Part shown: positions 44,746-53,159 of the stretch, piece after piece | Layout of the letters: every line of letters starts with the position of its first letter | Position numbering within the stretch: the first letter of the stretch is position 1 | Assembly: GCA_003660235.1 (NCBI GenBank) | Contig: QGON01000068.1 | Span: 124,001 to 188,000 of the forward strand | Origin: a bacterium endosymbiont of Escarpia laminata | Lineage (GTDB): Bacteria > Pseudomonadota > Gammaproteobacteria > Chromatiales > Chromatiaceae | Direction: 5' to 3' | DNA: 64,000 bases | The notes under the pieces: model-generated | The model's input: the letters and a program-made list of their open reading frames with translations, nothing else | What the model was told of the DNA's origin: nothing | Databases searched by the model: none | Position numbers and translations under genes: made by a program

Positions 44746-44916
44746 GGAGCCTCTGATTAATGGTCATCTCCGTCCTTTGGTCCGTAAACGCTACATCCAT
44801 TTAGTACTACTTGAGCATGGCGAGAAATCTTAATCCTCGTAACCTATTGATAAAAAATTTGTTTTAGATCTCTCCCCACGGTCGAGATGACAGTGACTTA
44901 ATTAATCAGGGGTTCC
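44746..44916. mobile_element. MITE-like element, family A copy 2, in the leader of the response-regulator gene
   Basis: Ends GGAGCCTCTGATTAAT (44746-44761) and ATTAATCAGGGGTTCC (44901-44916) are inverted repeats with 14 of 16 matches; GTCATCTC (44763-44770) and GAGATGAC (44885-44892) extend the pairing. There is no coding capacity. The GGAGCCTCTGA terminus is shared with the element at 1909, defining one family. It separates a sigma-28 promoter from its gene and lengthens the untranslated leader by about 170 bases. Confidence 0.6.
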
Positions 44917-44941
44917 TTTATTTTATTTCTGAATGCAAGAA

Positions 44942-44968
44942 TTATCGGCATCTCACGGTTTTTCTTTA
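44942..44968 (-). promoter_or_regulatory. perfect sigma-28 promoter
   Basis: On the minus strand TAAA (44968-44965), exactly 15 bases, GCCGATAA (44949-44942): a full match to the flagellar sigma-28 consensus. It starts one base after the stop codon of the kinase gene and points to the response regulator at 44724. The transcript would start near 44935. Confidence 0.82.
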
Positions 44969-44969
44969 A

Positions 44970-46487
44970 TCAGTGCCCCGATTTTTCCCGATTGTCGGAC
45001 ACTGGTATCAGAAACTGGAAAATGGCCCCTTTATCGGGAGCCTGCTCTGCCCATATATGGCCTCTGTGGGCCTCTATGATCTCTTTACAAATGGCAAGCC
45101 CCAGACCTGTACCTACGGTTCCTGCCTCAATCTTGCTGCTCTGGATGAATTTTTTGAAGACCTTCTTCAATTCGACCTTTGGAATACCGATGCCCTGATC
45201 CTGAATCTTGAAATGTAGAGCGGGGATTATCTGCTTGCCATGCGTCATATTGCCCGTCTGGACAGTCAGGTGAATATGGCCCCCGGACGGGGAGAACTTG
45301 ATGGCGTTGGAGAGTAAATTACGAATGACCTGGCCTATCCGCAAGGCGTCAAAGTCGCCGTACACGCTTTTTTCCGGGGATGTTAGTTCACAGTGAAGAC
45401 CTTGATCCTGGATGTAACACCTCAGTTCAGTAACCACCTCTTCTGCGGCCACCATGATATCGTTGTGCTTAAGTATCAACTCCATACGGCCTGATTCAAG
45501 TTTCGCCAGGTCGAGAATACCATTGAGCAGTATCAACAGACGCTCACCACTTGCATGAACATGTGAGAAGTAGTCGATTAGCTTTTTTCGTTCTGCGGTT
45601 TCTCCCTTTTTCAGGCCAAAGGATGAAAAGCTCAAAATAGCGTGCATTGGCGTACGCAGTTCGTGAGACATATTGGCAAGGAACCGGGACTTTGCCTGAT
45701 TGGCCTCTTCGGCCTGCTCCTTGGCCAATATCAAATCTTTTGTCTGTTCATCTATCAGGTATTGCAGATTGTTCTGGTGCTCCATCAATTCCTGTTGTGC
45801 AGAAGTCAGATGTTCATTGGCAGTGACCAGTTGCCCTGTTTTATGTTCAAGTTCGACCACCATACACTGGCTGCGCCAATACTCTTTTGCCAACCGATTG
45901 CCCAATAGATAGATGAATAGGGAATAGACAGCGATGAGGGTGCCGAACAGGAGCACAGAACCGTTTCCCTGTATACCCAGATATAAGCAGGCCAACACGG
46001 TTGGGGACCAGAACAGTAAGAGAAAAAAGGCCCAAGGCAGTTGATAGAGATTCATTGTAGCCAGGGCACCGGCACATATTCCCAGGCCGATCACAATCGC
46101 AGTCATACCTTGCAGCGAGAGTTCGGTAACGATCACAATTATGCAGAGCATCACACCAATCAGCAGTGTCGTTCCCAGGGTCCAGAAAACGTATCGTAAC
46201 CTTAGTCCATCGATACTTTCATCAGTGGCCTGAGCGAGTTGGCGACCATAGAAAAACCTGACAAAACTAACCACGAACAGGCTGATAATCACCAGGCTTA
46301 ATAGATCCATTTTGGTGTACAGTTCACGGTTGCTCAGTACAAAAATGCCAAGAAGTACTGGATAGGCCAGTGCGATGACACCTGAGCGCCGCCCGAGGTC
46401 AACACTGCCCGCAGAATCCGCCTGTCGCTGCTGTTCCATGCTCAGGGAGGTCAGTTCAGAGTGAGGTTGGAATAGTCGCATGCTCAC
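44970..46487 (-). CDS. membrane histidine kinase with multi-helix N-terminus
   Basis: 505 residues. The N-terminal ~200 residues form six to seven hydrophobic helices (VIALAYPVLLGIFVL, TLLIGVMLCIIVIVTELSL, WAFFLLLFWSPTVLACLYLG) with little periplasmic sequence, so it may sense membrane state or a small hydrophobic ligand. A coiled coil follows (HLTSAQQELMEHQNNLQYL), then HisKA with phospho-acceptor His in FLANMSHELRTPMHAIL and a HATPase domain (NLLSNAIKFSPSGG, DQGIGIP, GTGLGLAI). There is no fused receiver. Its HisKA-ATPase half is closely similar to those of the two upstream kinases, indicating local duplication. It overlaps the CHASE-type kinase gene by 4 bases. Confidence 0.9.
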   Translation of the reverse strand: MSMRLFQPHSELTSLSMEQQRQADSAGSVDLGRRSGVIALAYPVLLGIFVLSNRELYTKMDLLSLVIISLFVVSFVRFFYGRQLAQATDESIDGLRLRYVFWTLGTTLLIGVMLCIIVIVTELSLQGMTAIVIGLGICAGALATMNLYQLPWAFFLLLFWSPTVLACLYLGIQGNGSVLLFGTLIAVYSLFIYLLGNRLAKEYWRSQCMVVELEHKTGQLVTANEHLTSAQQELMEHQNNLQYLIDEQTKDLILAKEQAEEANQAKSRFLANMSHELRTPMHAILSFSSFGLKKGETAERKKLIDYFSHVHASGERLLILLNGILDLAKLESGRMELILKHNDIMVAAEEVVTELRCYIQDQGLHCELTSPEKSVYGDFDALRIGQVIRNLLSNAIKFSPSGGHIHLTVQTGNMTHGKQIIPALHFKIQDQGIGIPKVELKKVFKKFIQSSKIEAGTVGTGLGLAICKEIIEAHRGHIWAEQAPDKGAIFQFLIPVSDNREKSGH

Positions 46488-48367
46488 TGTGCTCTGTTTT
46501 CCGCTGCTGGCTGGATGGGGGGAGTGAGCGGGATCAAAAAGTGGAACTGCGCCCCCTGTTCCAAGTTGTTTTCAGCCCAGATCCGCCCAGCGTGCGCCTC
46601 GATGATCTCTTTGCTGATTGCCAGCCCCAAGCCGGTGCCTCCAGCCCCGGTGCGGGTCTTGCTGCTCTGGATGAATTTATCGAAGATAGTATCCAGTTCT
46701 GCTTCCGGGATCCCAACGCCCTGATCAAGAACGCTCAGCTGCAACCCAGGTATCTCATGGCCGTCAATCTCCAGTCTCTCCTGACTGACAGATATCTGGA
46801 TATGTCCCCCGGTAGCTGTGAACTTTATGGCATTGGAGAGCAGGTTGGTTATCACCTGACTGATACGCATGGCATCGAACTCGCCCTGGGTATCCGTTTT
46901 TGCAGGCAGGAGTTCACACTGCACTCCGCGGTTTGTTATGTATCCTTCCAGCTCATGCACACAATTTTCTGCCACGATCCTCAAGTCATTTTTCCGGTAC
47001 TCCAATATCATGCGCCCCGCCTCAAGTTTCGAGAGATCCAGCAGATCATTTAGCAAGATCAACAGACGCTCGCCACTCGCATGAATATGGGAGAAATAAC
47101 CAGACAGTTTTTTTCGCGCTGCTGTTTCCCACTTCTTCTGACCGAAGGCCGAGAAGCTGAGAATCGCATGCATAGGGGTACGCAGTTCGTGAGACATATT
47201 TGCCAGAAACTCGGATTTGGCGCTGTTGGCCTCCTCTGCCCTGCGCATTGTATGTTCAAGGGCCTCCTGATGTTCAATGGCATTCCGGTACAGTATTTCG
47301 AGTTTCCTGTTTGCGCTCTCCAGCGCCCGGGTCTTATGATCGACCTCCTGCTGGATCTCTTGCCGATGCAATTCGGAGATTCGCAGACGTTCATGATGGG
47401 CAACGAAAAAACGGTGTATAAACAGGGTAAACAGCAGACCGGTGGCCGCACTCAGGAAGAGCAGCATGTACTGCATCCCGGACCACTCAATGGTTTTGGT
47501 TATGCGGAGCCGCAGCTGATCATTGAAAACACCGGACAGAGGCTGTACGTTGCTAAAAACCTTGAAGAGCGCTGATTGAGGAGGAGTATCGTCAGAATTC
47601 CATTCTGCCAGGGGGGTCGCTGCAAAATCCGCCTCCAGCTTTACCTGCAGGTGTTTCCCGGATTCCAGTAGCAGCAGCTGTCTGCTGTCGAGATCCAGTT
47701 TTACGAAACCCTTGATTCTTTGCTGGCGTTCAGAGACCTGATTCGGTGGTTGCCGTCCGTGATAGACAGGTTTGAGGGCCACCAGGGTTTTGATACAACT
47801 CTCTTGGTCGCCGAAAGCAATAGTGGTGGCTGCCGTGTCGATCGCCCGCTGCAGAGTCGTTTCAAGATCCTTGCAGGTGGAGAGATCACGTCCCAGCATA
47901 CCCAGGCTAATAACGGTTCTGGGCTCAAATAGCAGTACGGGGAAGTGGAGATCCTGTTTCCCCCTTATCAGCGGCTGCCCCCGTTGATAATCGCGAATTC
48001 TGAATCCAATGTAACCATGCCACTCTGCCTGCAGTTGCTCGAACGCTTCCCGTTCATCTGCTGAGACTGCAGGAAGATATGCTGCTGTTGAGATAAAGGG
48101 TGCGTCGATATGAGGCTGGGAGAGAAGCCGAAAATCATCAGGATAAATCTTAGGCGCGATCTGCAGAAAGCTGGCCAGCCCCAGGACTCCACGTTCCACA
48201 CTGAAGAGATTGCCGGAAAGCCGCTGCACCAACGTTGCACTCTCCTGGTAAAAGCGCTCCTCTTCCAGATCCAGCAGGTAGCTACGGGCCTGGAATAGAA
48301 GCAAGGCTGTGGATATGGCGCCAATGAGCCAGATCGTTACAACCGGCAGTTGGGAAGTATGGGTCAT
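46484..48367 (-). CDS. histidine kinase with CHASE-type periplasmic sensor
   Basis: 627 residues. One membrane helix at the N-terminus (VVTIWLIGAISTALLLFQA), a periplasmic domain of about 270 residues resembling CHASE (ERGVLGLASFLQIAPKIYPDDFRLL; AYLPAVSADEREAFE; IGFRIRDY; the FEPR-like LFEPRTVISLGMLGRDLS), a second helix near residue 305, a coiled coil, then HisKA (FLANMSHELRTPMHAIL) and HATPase (NLLSNAIKFTATGG, DQGVGIPEAELD, GTGLGLAISKEIIEAH). CHASE domains bind small extracellular ligands. It lacks a receiver and probably phosphorylates the separate receiver proteins. It is 23 bases downstream of the substrate-binding protein gene and overlaps the next kinase. Confidence 0.88.
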   Translation of the reverse strand: MTHTSQLPVVTIWLIGAISTALLLFQARSYLLDLEEERFYQESATLVQRLSGNLFSVERGVLGLASFLQIAPKIYPDDFRLLSQPHIDAPFISTAAYLPAVSADEREAFEQLQAEWHGYIGFRIRDYQRGQPLIRGKQDLHFPVLLFEPRTVISLGMLGRDLSTCKDLETTLQRAIDTAATTIAFGDQESCIKTLVALKPVYHGRQPPNQVSERQQRIKGFVKLDLDSRQLLLLESGKHLQVKLEADFAATPLAEWNSDDTPPQSALFKVFSNVQPLSGVFNDQLRLRITKTIEWSGMQYMLLFLSAATGLLFTLFIHRFFVAHHERLRISELHRQEIQQEVDHKTRALESANRKLEILYRNAIEHQEALEHTMRRAEEANSAKSEFLANMSHELRTPMHAILSFSAFGQKKWETAARKKLSGYFSHIHASGERLLILLNDLLDLSKLEAGRMILEYRKNDLRIVAENCVHELEGYITNRGVQCELLPAKTDTQGEFDAMRISQVITNLLSNAIKFTATGGHIQISVSQERLEIDGHEIPGLQLSVLDQGVGIPEAELDTIFDKFIQSSKTRTGAGGTGLGLAISKEIIEAHAGRIWAENNLEQGAQFHFLIPLTPPIQPAAENRAQ

Positions 48368-48390
48368 ATGGGTTCCGCAATAGCGTCCGT

Positions 48391-49374
48391 TCAGGGTTTC
48401 TCCCTGATGGCCCGTTCCTGCAACTCCCTGGGCAGCCGGATGCCGGATCTTTTCAGCAGTCCGGTATTGATGTATTCATTCCAGCGCTGATTCGAGGTCA
48501 TTGGAATCTGTGACGGGTCACTCCCCTCCAGAATCGCCAAGGCCATGTTGCCCGCCCACTCTCCCTGCTCTTCGGGAATTTTGGTAAACACCACCATGCT
48601 GTAAGGCAGCATCCATCGATTGAAGCTTATACTCAACTGCTTGCCGTGCGTGATTACATGGTTCCTGGCTGCGGCATCATTCCAACCTTCAATGCCTGAG
48701 TTATTGAGCAGCACCATAAAATCATAACTCTGGCCCTCCAGAAAACCCTGTTTCCACTCATCAAAGGTATTGGCAAAGAGGGCGTCGAGCTGAAAATCAC
48801 TATGACTGAAATGTCGTTTTAGATGTGTGAAGTTCTTATGCGCAGTACGCGTATCCGGCACAAGCAACAGGCCGTGTCCGGCGCCGATCGACAGTATCTC
48901 CTTCACACTGCGCACTAATGGATTAACCGGGAATATCTCAACCACACCCGTGACATTGGAGTAGGGGTAGCCATATTCTTTGACTGACCAGTTGATGCCA
49001 CAGACGACAAAGGGTATCTCCAGGTTCTTGAAATGAGGGGCTACCAGGAACTTGGAAGCATTATCATCGGAAGCGATAACGACATCAGGTTTGAGCTGCG
49101 ATATCAGGGTTTTCGCCTTGAGCGCCTGCTTACGGGCAAAGTCGTGGCTTTTATTACGCTTGGTATCCATATGGAACTCGCTGATTTCGCAGCGGCCATC
49201 CAGTACAGAGTGGATGCCCTTTCCTATGCCATCGTTCCATTCATACCCTGGCGCATAAGAGGAGACCCACAGGCAGGTGGCTGCCGTGGCTCGGAAAGGC
49301 GACAGAAGCATCAGGCATGCAAGCAGAAGAAACAACAGGACTGAGTTGTTGATGGTCAGCACTCTGGCATGCAT
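48391..49374 (-). CDS. periplasmic ABC-type substrate-binding protein of a kinase cluster
   Basis: 327 residues from ATG 49374 (GAGGTG ahead), with a signal peptide (LLFLLLACLMLLSPFRATA). The mature part resembles the ABC_sub_bind (PF04392)/sugar-binding type I fold: LWVSSYAPGYEWNDGIGKGI, LKPDVVIASDDNASKF, IPFVVCGINWSVKEYGYPYS, NVTGVVEI, LLLVPDTRTAHKN. No permease or ATPase gene is adjacent; instead it sits between two histidine kinase genes. It is therefore more likely to present a ligand to the CHASE-type kinase than to feed a transporter. The ligand is unknown. Confidence 0.82.
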   Translation of the reverse strand: MHARVLTINNSVLLFLLLACLMLLSPFRATAATCLWVSSYAPGYEWNDGIGKGIHSVLDGRCEISEFHMDTKRNKSHDFARKQALKAKTLISQLKPDVVIASDDNASKFLVAPHFKNLEIPFVVCGINWSVKEYGYPYSNVTGVVEIFPVNPLVRSVKEILSIGAGHGLLLVPDTRTAHKNFTHLKRHFSHSDFQLDALFANTFDEWKQGFLEGQSYDFMVLLNNSGIEGWNDAAARNHVITHGKQLSISFNRWMLPYSMVVFTKIPEEQGEWAGNMALAILEGSDPSQIPMTSNQRWNEYINTGLLKRSGIRLPRELQERAIREKP

Positions 49375-49378
49375 ATTT

Positions 49379-51928
49379 TCACCTCTCATTTACATTGCAA
49401 TCATCACTTTGGGAGGCGAATTCGGCAGCTTCCGTTTCCTCTTTTTTGAGCGGTAACTCGAAAATGAACTCCGCACCGCCCAGCGGATGATTTTGCGCCC
49501 ATATTCTGCCGTTATGGTTCTCTATGATCTCTTTACTAATCGCCAATCCCAAGCCTGTCCCCCCGCCTCCACTGCGAGTCTTGCTGCTCTGAATAAACTT
49601 GTCGAATACCGTCTCCAACTCATCCTCTGGAATACCTATGCCTTCGTCACGCAAACTCAGCCGCAGTGAAAGGCACTGGTTTTGATCCTCTTTACGGCGG
49701 CCACAGAGGAGCGTGCCGTTACTGAAGGTGATGGTGATACGCCGGCGGGCCGGCGTGAATTTAATCGCATTGTCCAACAGATTGCCGATGACCTGGCCAA
49801 TGCGTTGCGAATCGAACCAACCTCTGGTTTCACAGGTTGGCGGGATGATCTCCAGCGTCAGTTCCTGTTCCTCCAGTCGGGTCATCTGCTCGGTTGCACA
49901 CTGGTTGACGATTCTTTGAAGATCAGAGGCTGTGTAGGTCATCGATATCCGGTCAGACTCCAACTTTGCCAGATCCAGCAAGTCGTTGAGCAGGAACAAC
50001 AGCCGGCCACCACTCTCATTGATATAAGTGAAGTAGGCCCCCAGTTTTTCCAGAGTCGCCTGGTTCAGACGCTGCATACCCATGCTGGAAAAGCTGAGAA
50101 TGGCGTGCATCGGTGTACGCAGCTCATGGGACATATTGGCCAGAAAGCGGGACTTCGCCAAGTTGGCTTCCTCGGCCTTTGCAGCGGCCTTGGCCAGTTC
50201 TCTCGTACGTTCATTCACTGTCTGTTCCAGAAGCAGGCTGTGTTGTCGCAGTTTCTTCTCGATACGCAAGCGGTTGAGTGCACCGGCGAGGATATCCGCC
50301 GCTGCGTTGAGATAGTCAACATCCATCGGATCATATTCAGTCCCGGCATCGAGATAGAGGTTGATCACGCCCTGCGTGCGTCCGTCACTGACCACAGGAA
50401 TGACATAGTGTCCGTGGGACCCCATCCCAGGGAATTGGATCACATGTCTGGGTTCGTCACTGCAGAGGGAGTGAATGGGTTTTCCCTGCAACGCCGCACG
50501 GCCGCACAGACAGTGGCCGAAGGATACGCTGGCACAGTGGCTGATAAAATATTTCTCCAGATTATGCTCTACTGCGAGGACCAGTTGATCACCTGCTTCG
50601 TTGGCTAAAAAGATGGCCCCCTGATCGCGGTTCTTCATCAGTGGCTGGTCCAGCATTTCTACAAGAAATCGCTGCAATAATTCCTGCTGCTGATGACTCT
50701 CCAGGGATATCTCCAGTAACCTGGAGAGACTGGTTCGGCGCTGCATCTCTTGCCTGAGCACCTTGTGCGATCTTTTCTGCTCAGTGATATCGCGCCAGAC
50801 CGATTGATTGAACTGCCTGCCATCGATCTCGATCAGCTGACAGATTACCTCCACATGTCGTATCCGGCCATCCTTTGTGCGGTGTTGGCTTTCGAAAACG
50901 TCATGACCCTCTTGTTTGATCTTCTGTAGATGTTGCTGCACCTCTTCGGGGGATTCGATGATATCGATATCCGTGATCTTTAATCTTTCGAACTCCTGCC
51001 GTGTATAACCGAGATTTTCATGGGCAAAACGATTGAACTGGACAAATACACCATCCTCCAAATCAATCGTTGCTATGGCGTTTGGCGCCAGCTCGAAAAG
51101 GGTACGATAGCGAATCTCGGACTCCTGAAGACGGTGCTCTTGAGCCTTGCGTTCCGAGATGTCATGTGCCGATCCGATCAGACCGATGGGGACTCCTTCA
51201 TCGTCCCGTAATTGGGTGACGGTCATCCAGGTGGGGAAAACCTCGCCATTTTGCCGGACATGCCCCACTTCCCCGCTGTGCCCCCCTTGGGCAACGACCT
51301 CCTGATTGAAGGGTTTCACATCCCGTTCCATCTGCTCGGGTGTGTGAAAGAGGCTAAGGTGTCTGCCGGGAAGCTCGTCTGCCGAATATCCGTGCATCCC
51401 TGCCCAGGCTTCGTTGGTAGTGCGGATGATCCCGTCCACTCCAGCTATGGCAATACCATCGGGCGACTGCTTGAAGGCGGCCTCCAGGAGTTGATGTTGC
51501 TGTTGGGCAGCTTTCTCTTCGGTTAGATCACGCCAGGTGACATGGAGGAGAGTTTCGTCACCAACCTGGAGTGTGGTGAGTGTTACTTCACAGGGAAATT
51601 CCTCACCATCGATGCGCCGATGCCACCATTCGAATCGGTGGAAGTGCGCTTCCAAGGCCGTGATGATCATTTCTGTCGCTTTTTCGCTGGAGAGACGGCA
51701 GTCAGGTTGTCGTTCCGGCGAGAGGTCAGCCGGGTGTGAGTTCAACACTTCCGATTTGTCTACCGCGTGCAGCATCCTGACTGCCGCTGGATTACAGTCG
51801 ATAAATGTCTCACCTTGCAGCAGCAGGATTGCATCTTCCGAGCGATTGAATGCCTCCTGGTGGATATGCTTGCTATCAAGTCGCAGTCTGCTGTCAGGGG
51901 TTGTCATCACTGAGTCACCAGCATTCAT
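49379..51928 (-). CDS. cytoplasmic PAS-PAS-PAS-GAF histidine kinase
   Basis: 849 residues, no membrane helix. Three PAS units in order: about 25-140 (NRSEDAILLLQGETFIDCNPA), 148-265 (FKQSPDGIAIAGVDGIIRTT, ending DISERK) and 275-390 (FELAPNAIATIDLEDGVFV, ending DITEQK). A GAF-type domain follows (about 410-570; CASVSFGHCLCGRAALQGKP), whose Cys-bearing motif is that of redox- or ligand-responsive GAFs. Then HisKA (FLANMSHELRTPMHAIL) and HATPase (NLLDNAIKFTPARR, DEGIGIPEDELE, GTGLGLAISKEIIENH). No receiver is fused. It overlaps the receiver-ATPase gene upstream by 4 bases (ATGA), so the two are co-translated and probably work together. Confidence 0.9.
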   Translation of the reverse strand: MNAGDSVMTTPDSRLRLDSKHIHQEAFNRSEDAILLLQGETFIDCNPAAVRMLHAVDKSEVLNSHPADLSPERQPDCRLSSEKATEMIITALEAHFHRFEWWHRRIDGEEFPCEVTLTTLQVGDETLLHVTWRDLTEEKAAQQQHQLLEAAFKQSPDGIAIAGVDGIIRTTNEAWAGMHGYSADELPGRHLSLFHTPEQMERDVKPFNQEVVAQGGHSGEVGHVRQNGEVFPTWMTVTQLRDDEGVPIGLIGSAHDISERKAQEHRLQESEIRYRTLFELAPNAIATIDLEDGVFVQFNRFAHENLGYTRQEFERLKITDIDIIESPEEVQQHLQKIKQEGHDVFESQHRTKDGRIRHVEVICQLIEIDGRQFNQSVWRDITEQKRSHKVLRQEMQRRTSLSRLLEISLESHQQQELLQRFLVEMLDQPLMKNRDQGAIFLANEAGDQLVLAVEHNLEKYFISHCASVSFGHCLCGRAALQGKPIHSLCSDEPRHVIQFPGMGSHGHYVIPVVSDGRTQGVINLYLDAGTEYDPMDVDYLNAAADILAGALNRLRIEKKLRQHSLLLEQTVNERTRELAKAAAKAEEANLAKSRFLANMSHELRTPMHAILSFSSMGMQRLNQATLEKLGAYFTYINESGGRLLFLLNDLLDLAKLESDRISMTYTASDLQRIVNQCATEQMTRLEEQELTLEIIPPTCETRGWFDSQRIGQVIGNLLDNAIKFTPARRRITITFSNGTLLCGRRKEDQNQCLSLRLSLRDEGIGIPEDELETVFDKFIQSSKTRSGGGGTGLGLAISKEIIENHNGRIWAQNHPLGGAEFIFELPLKKEETEAAEFASQSDDCNVNER

Positions 51929-52851
51929 TCTTCGCTCTGGGCGGATGCTGAACCGCTGATGACAGCGAGTACCCGGTTGCCTTTGCCCAGGTACTCCAGC
52001 CGACTGAAGCTAATAAGCCGCGCCAGAGCGATCCCCCGGCCATGGTTATCGCTCCCCCTCTCCACTGATATCTCCAGATAGGGGGTGCAATCAAAACCCT
52101 CACCCTGGTCTGTGATGTGAACATGGATTTCTCCATCGCGGCGCTCGAACGTCACCTCCACCTGTTTGTTTCGCATCTCTGGCAGCCCGAGGCGTCTGTT
52201 GACCTCCCTCTCCCAGTTACCCGTTTCGTTGAGCCGGCCCTTCTCTTCATAGCCGATCCTGAGATTTCCATGTTCCACCGCATTGATCATCAATTCATTG
52301 AGCCCGGTGATAACGGTTTCAGGGTCTGGGCAGGCCTGCGCCAATAAGGTAGAGAGGTCACGCGCTTCGTTCAGCGAGCGGAATTGAAAGCGGCACGATT
52401 GCAACAGACCGAGAGTAAATCTGTTGCTGTCCAATGCTCTCCTGATGTTCAGGTAGCGCAGCTGGTCGTTAACCGCCGTGTGTACAATTGAGACCAGCGC
52501 CTCTTCCCTGAACGGTTTGGTGAGGTAATAGTATGCGCCGGCCCTGATGCCCTCCTCGATATCCTCTTTGGAAGCGCGGGCAGTTTGCATAATAACCGGA
52601 ACCTCTTTCAGGACCGGATGGCTGTTGATGCGTGAGAGAACATCCATGCCATCCATGCGAGGCATCATGCGGTCGAGCAGGATTGCGGCATATCGATGCG
52701 GCGCCTGCTCCAGCATCACCCAAGCGGCTGCGCCATCCTCCGCCGTCTCCCACTGGTAGTCAGCATCGGCGGATTCCAGATAGTCACAGATGATCGTCAG
52801 ATTGAGGGGCTCATCATCGACCACGAGGATAATTTTCTGATCTTGGTTCAT
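51925..52851 (-). CDS. receiver domain fused to a GHKL (anti-sigma/RsbW-like) ATPase domain
   Basis: 308 residues from ATG 52851 (AAGGAAAAA ahead). Receiver (about 8-130): VVDDEPLN, phospho-acceptor Asp in AILLDRMMPRMDGMD, and Lys in YYLTKPFREEAL. The C-terminal half (about 165-300) is an HATPase_c_2-like domain with the N-box TGLNELMINAVEHGN and G1 box HITDQGEGFDCTPY, G2-like NHGRGIALARL. There is no HisKA, so it is not a normal kinase; the fold fits serine kinases/anti-sigma factors of the RsbW type or a phosphotransfer regulator. It is the first gene of the leftward run and is translationally coupled to the PAS kinase. No promoter could be assigned in 52852-53100. Confidence 0.85.
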   Translation of the reverse strand: MNQDQKIILVVDDEPLNLTIICDYLESADADYQWETAEDGAAAWVMLEQAPHRYAAILLDRMMPRMDGMDVLSRINSHPVLKEVPVIMQTARASKEDIEEGIRAGAYYYLTKPFREEALVSIVHTAVNDQLRYLNIRRALDSNRFTLGLLQSCRFQFRSLNEARDLSTLLAQACPDPETVITGLNELMINAVEHGNLRIGYEEKGRLNETGNWEREVNRRLGLPEMRNKQVEVTFERRDGEIHVHITDQGEGFDCTPYLEISVERGSDNHGRGIALARLISFSRLEYLGKGNRVLAVISGSASAQSEE

Positions 52852-53100
52852 TTTTTCCTTCTCTAGGCGGCACATCGCCAATGCCAATGCGCCGGTTTCT
52901 TGACGGCTTGTCTATCTTCGGTTACCGCCGCTACCCACGCCGATGAGAAGGCCCTGACTGAGCGCTGTCTCAGTGCATGGGCAGCCAACAAAATGTAGTA
53001 CCTCTCCTGTTTGCGGCAACTCGATGAAAAACTTTAGCCTGAACCCCGGGTTTCCGCTATGAAGGTTTGGGAAGAACAGCGAGTCGCTTCACACCCCCCG

Positions 53101-53151
53101 CCTGTTGGTATAGGGTCATCTTTGTTCGAGGATATTTATCTCACCAACAGG
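53101..53151 (+). promoter_or_regulatory. 9-bp perfect inverted repeat in the leader of the NYN gene
   Basis: CCTGTTGGT (53101-53109) and ACCAACAGG (53143-53151) are exact inverted repeats separated by 33 bases. The right arm ends eight bases before the GTG start and contains the only Shine-Dalgarno-like AGG, so folding would hide the ribosome site. The rest of 52852-53100 shows no feature. Confidence 0.5.
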
Positions 53152-53159
53152 TCACTGCC

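Noticed and set aside
49682-50608. A 308-codon frame antisense to the PAS-GAF kinase
   Set aside because: It shows no family motif and the opposite strand has intact PAS, GAF and kinase domains.
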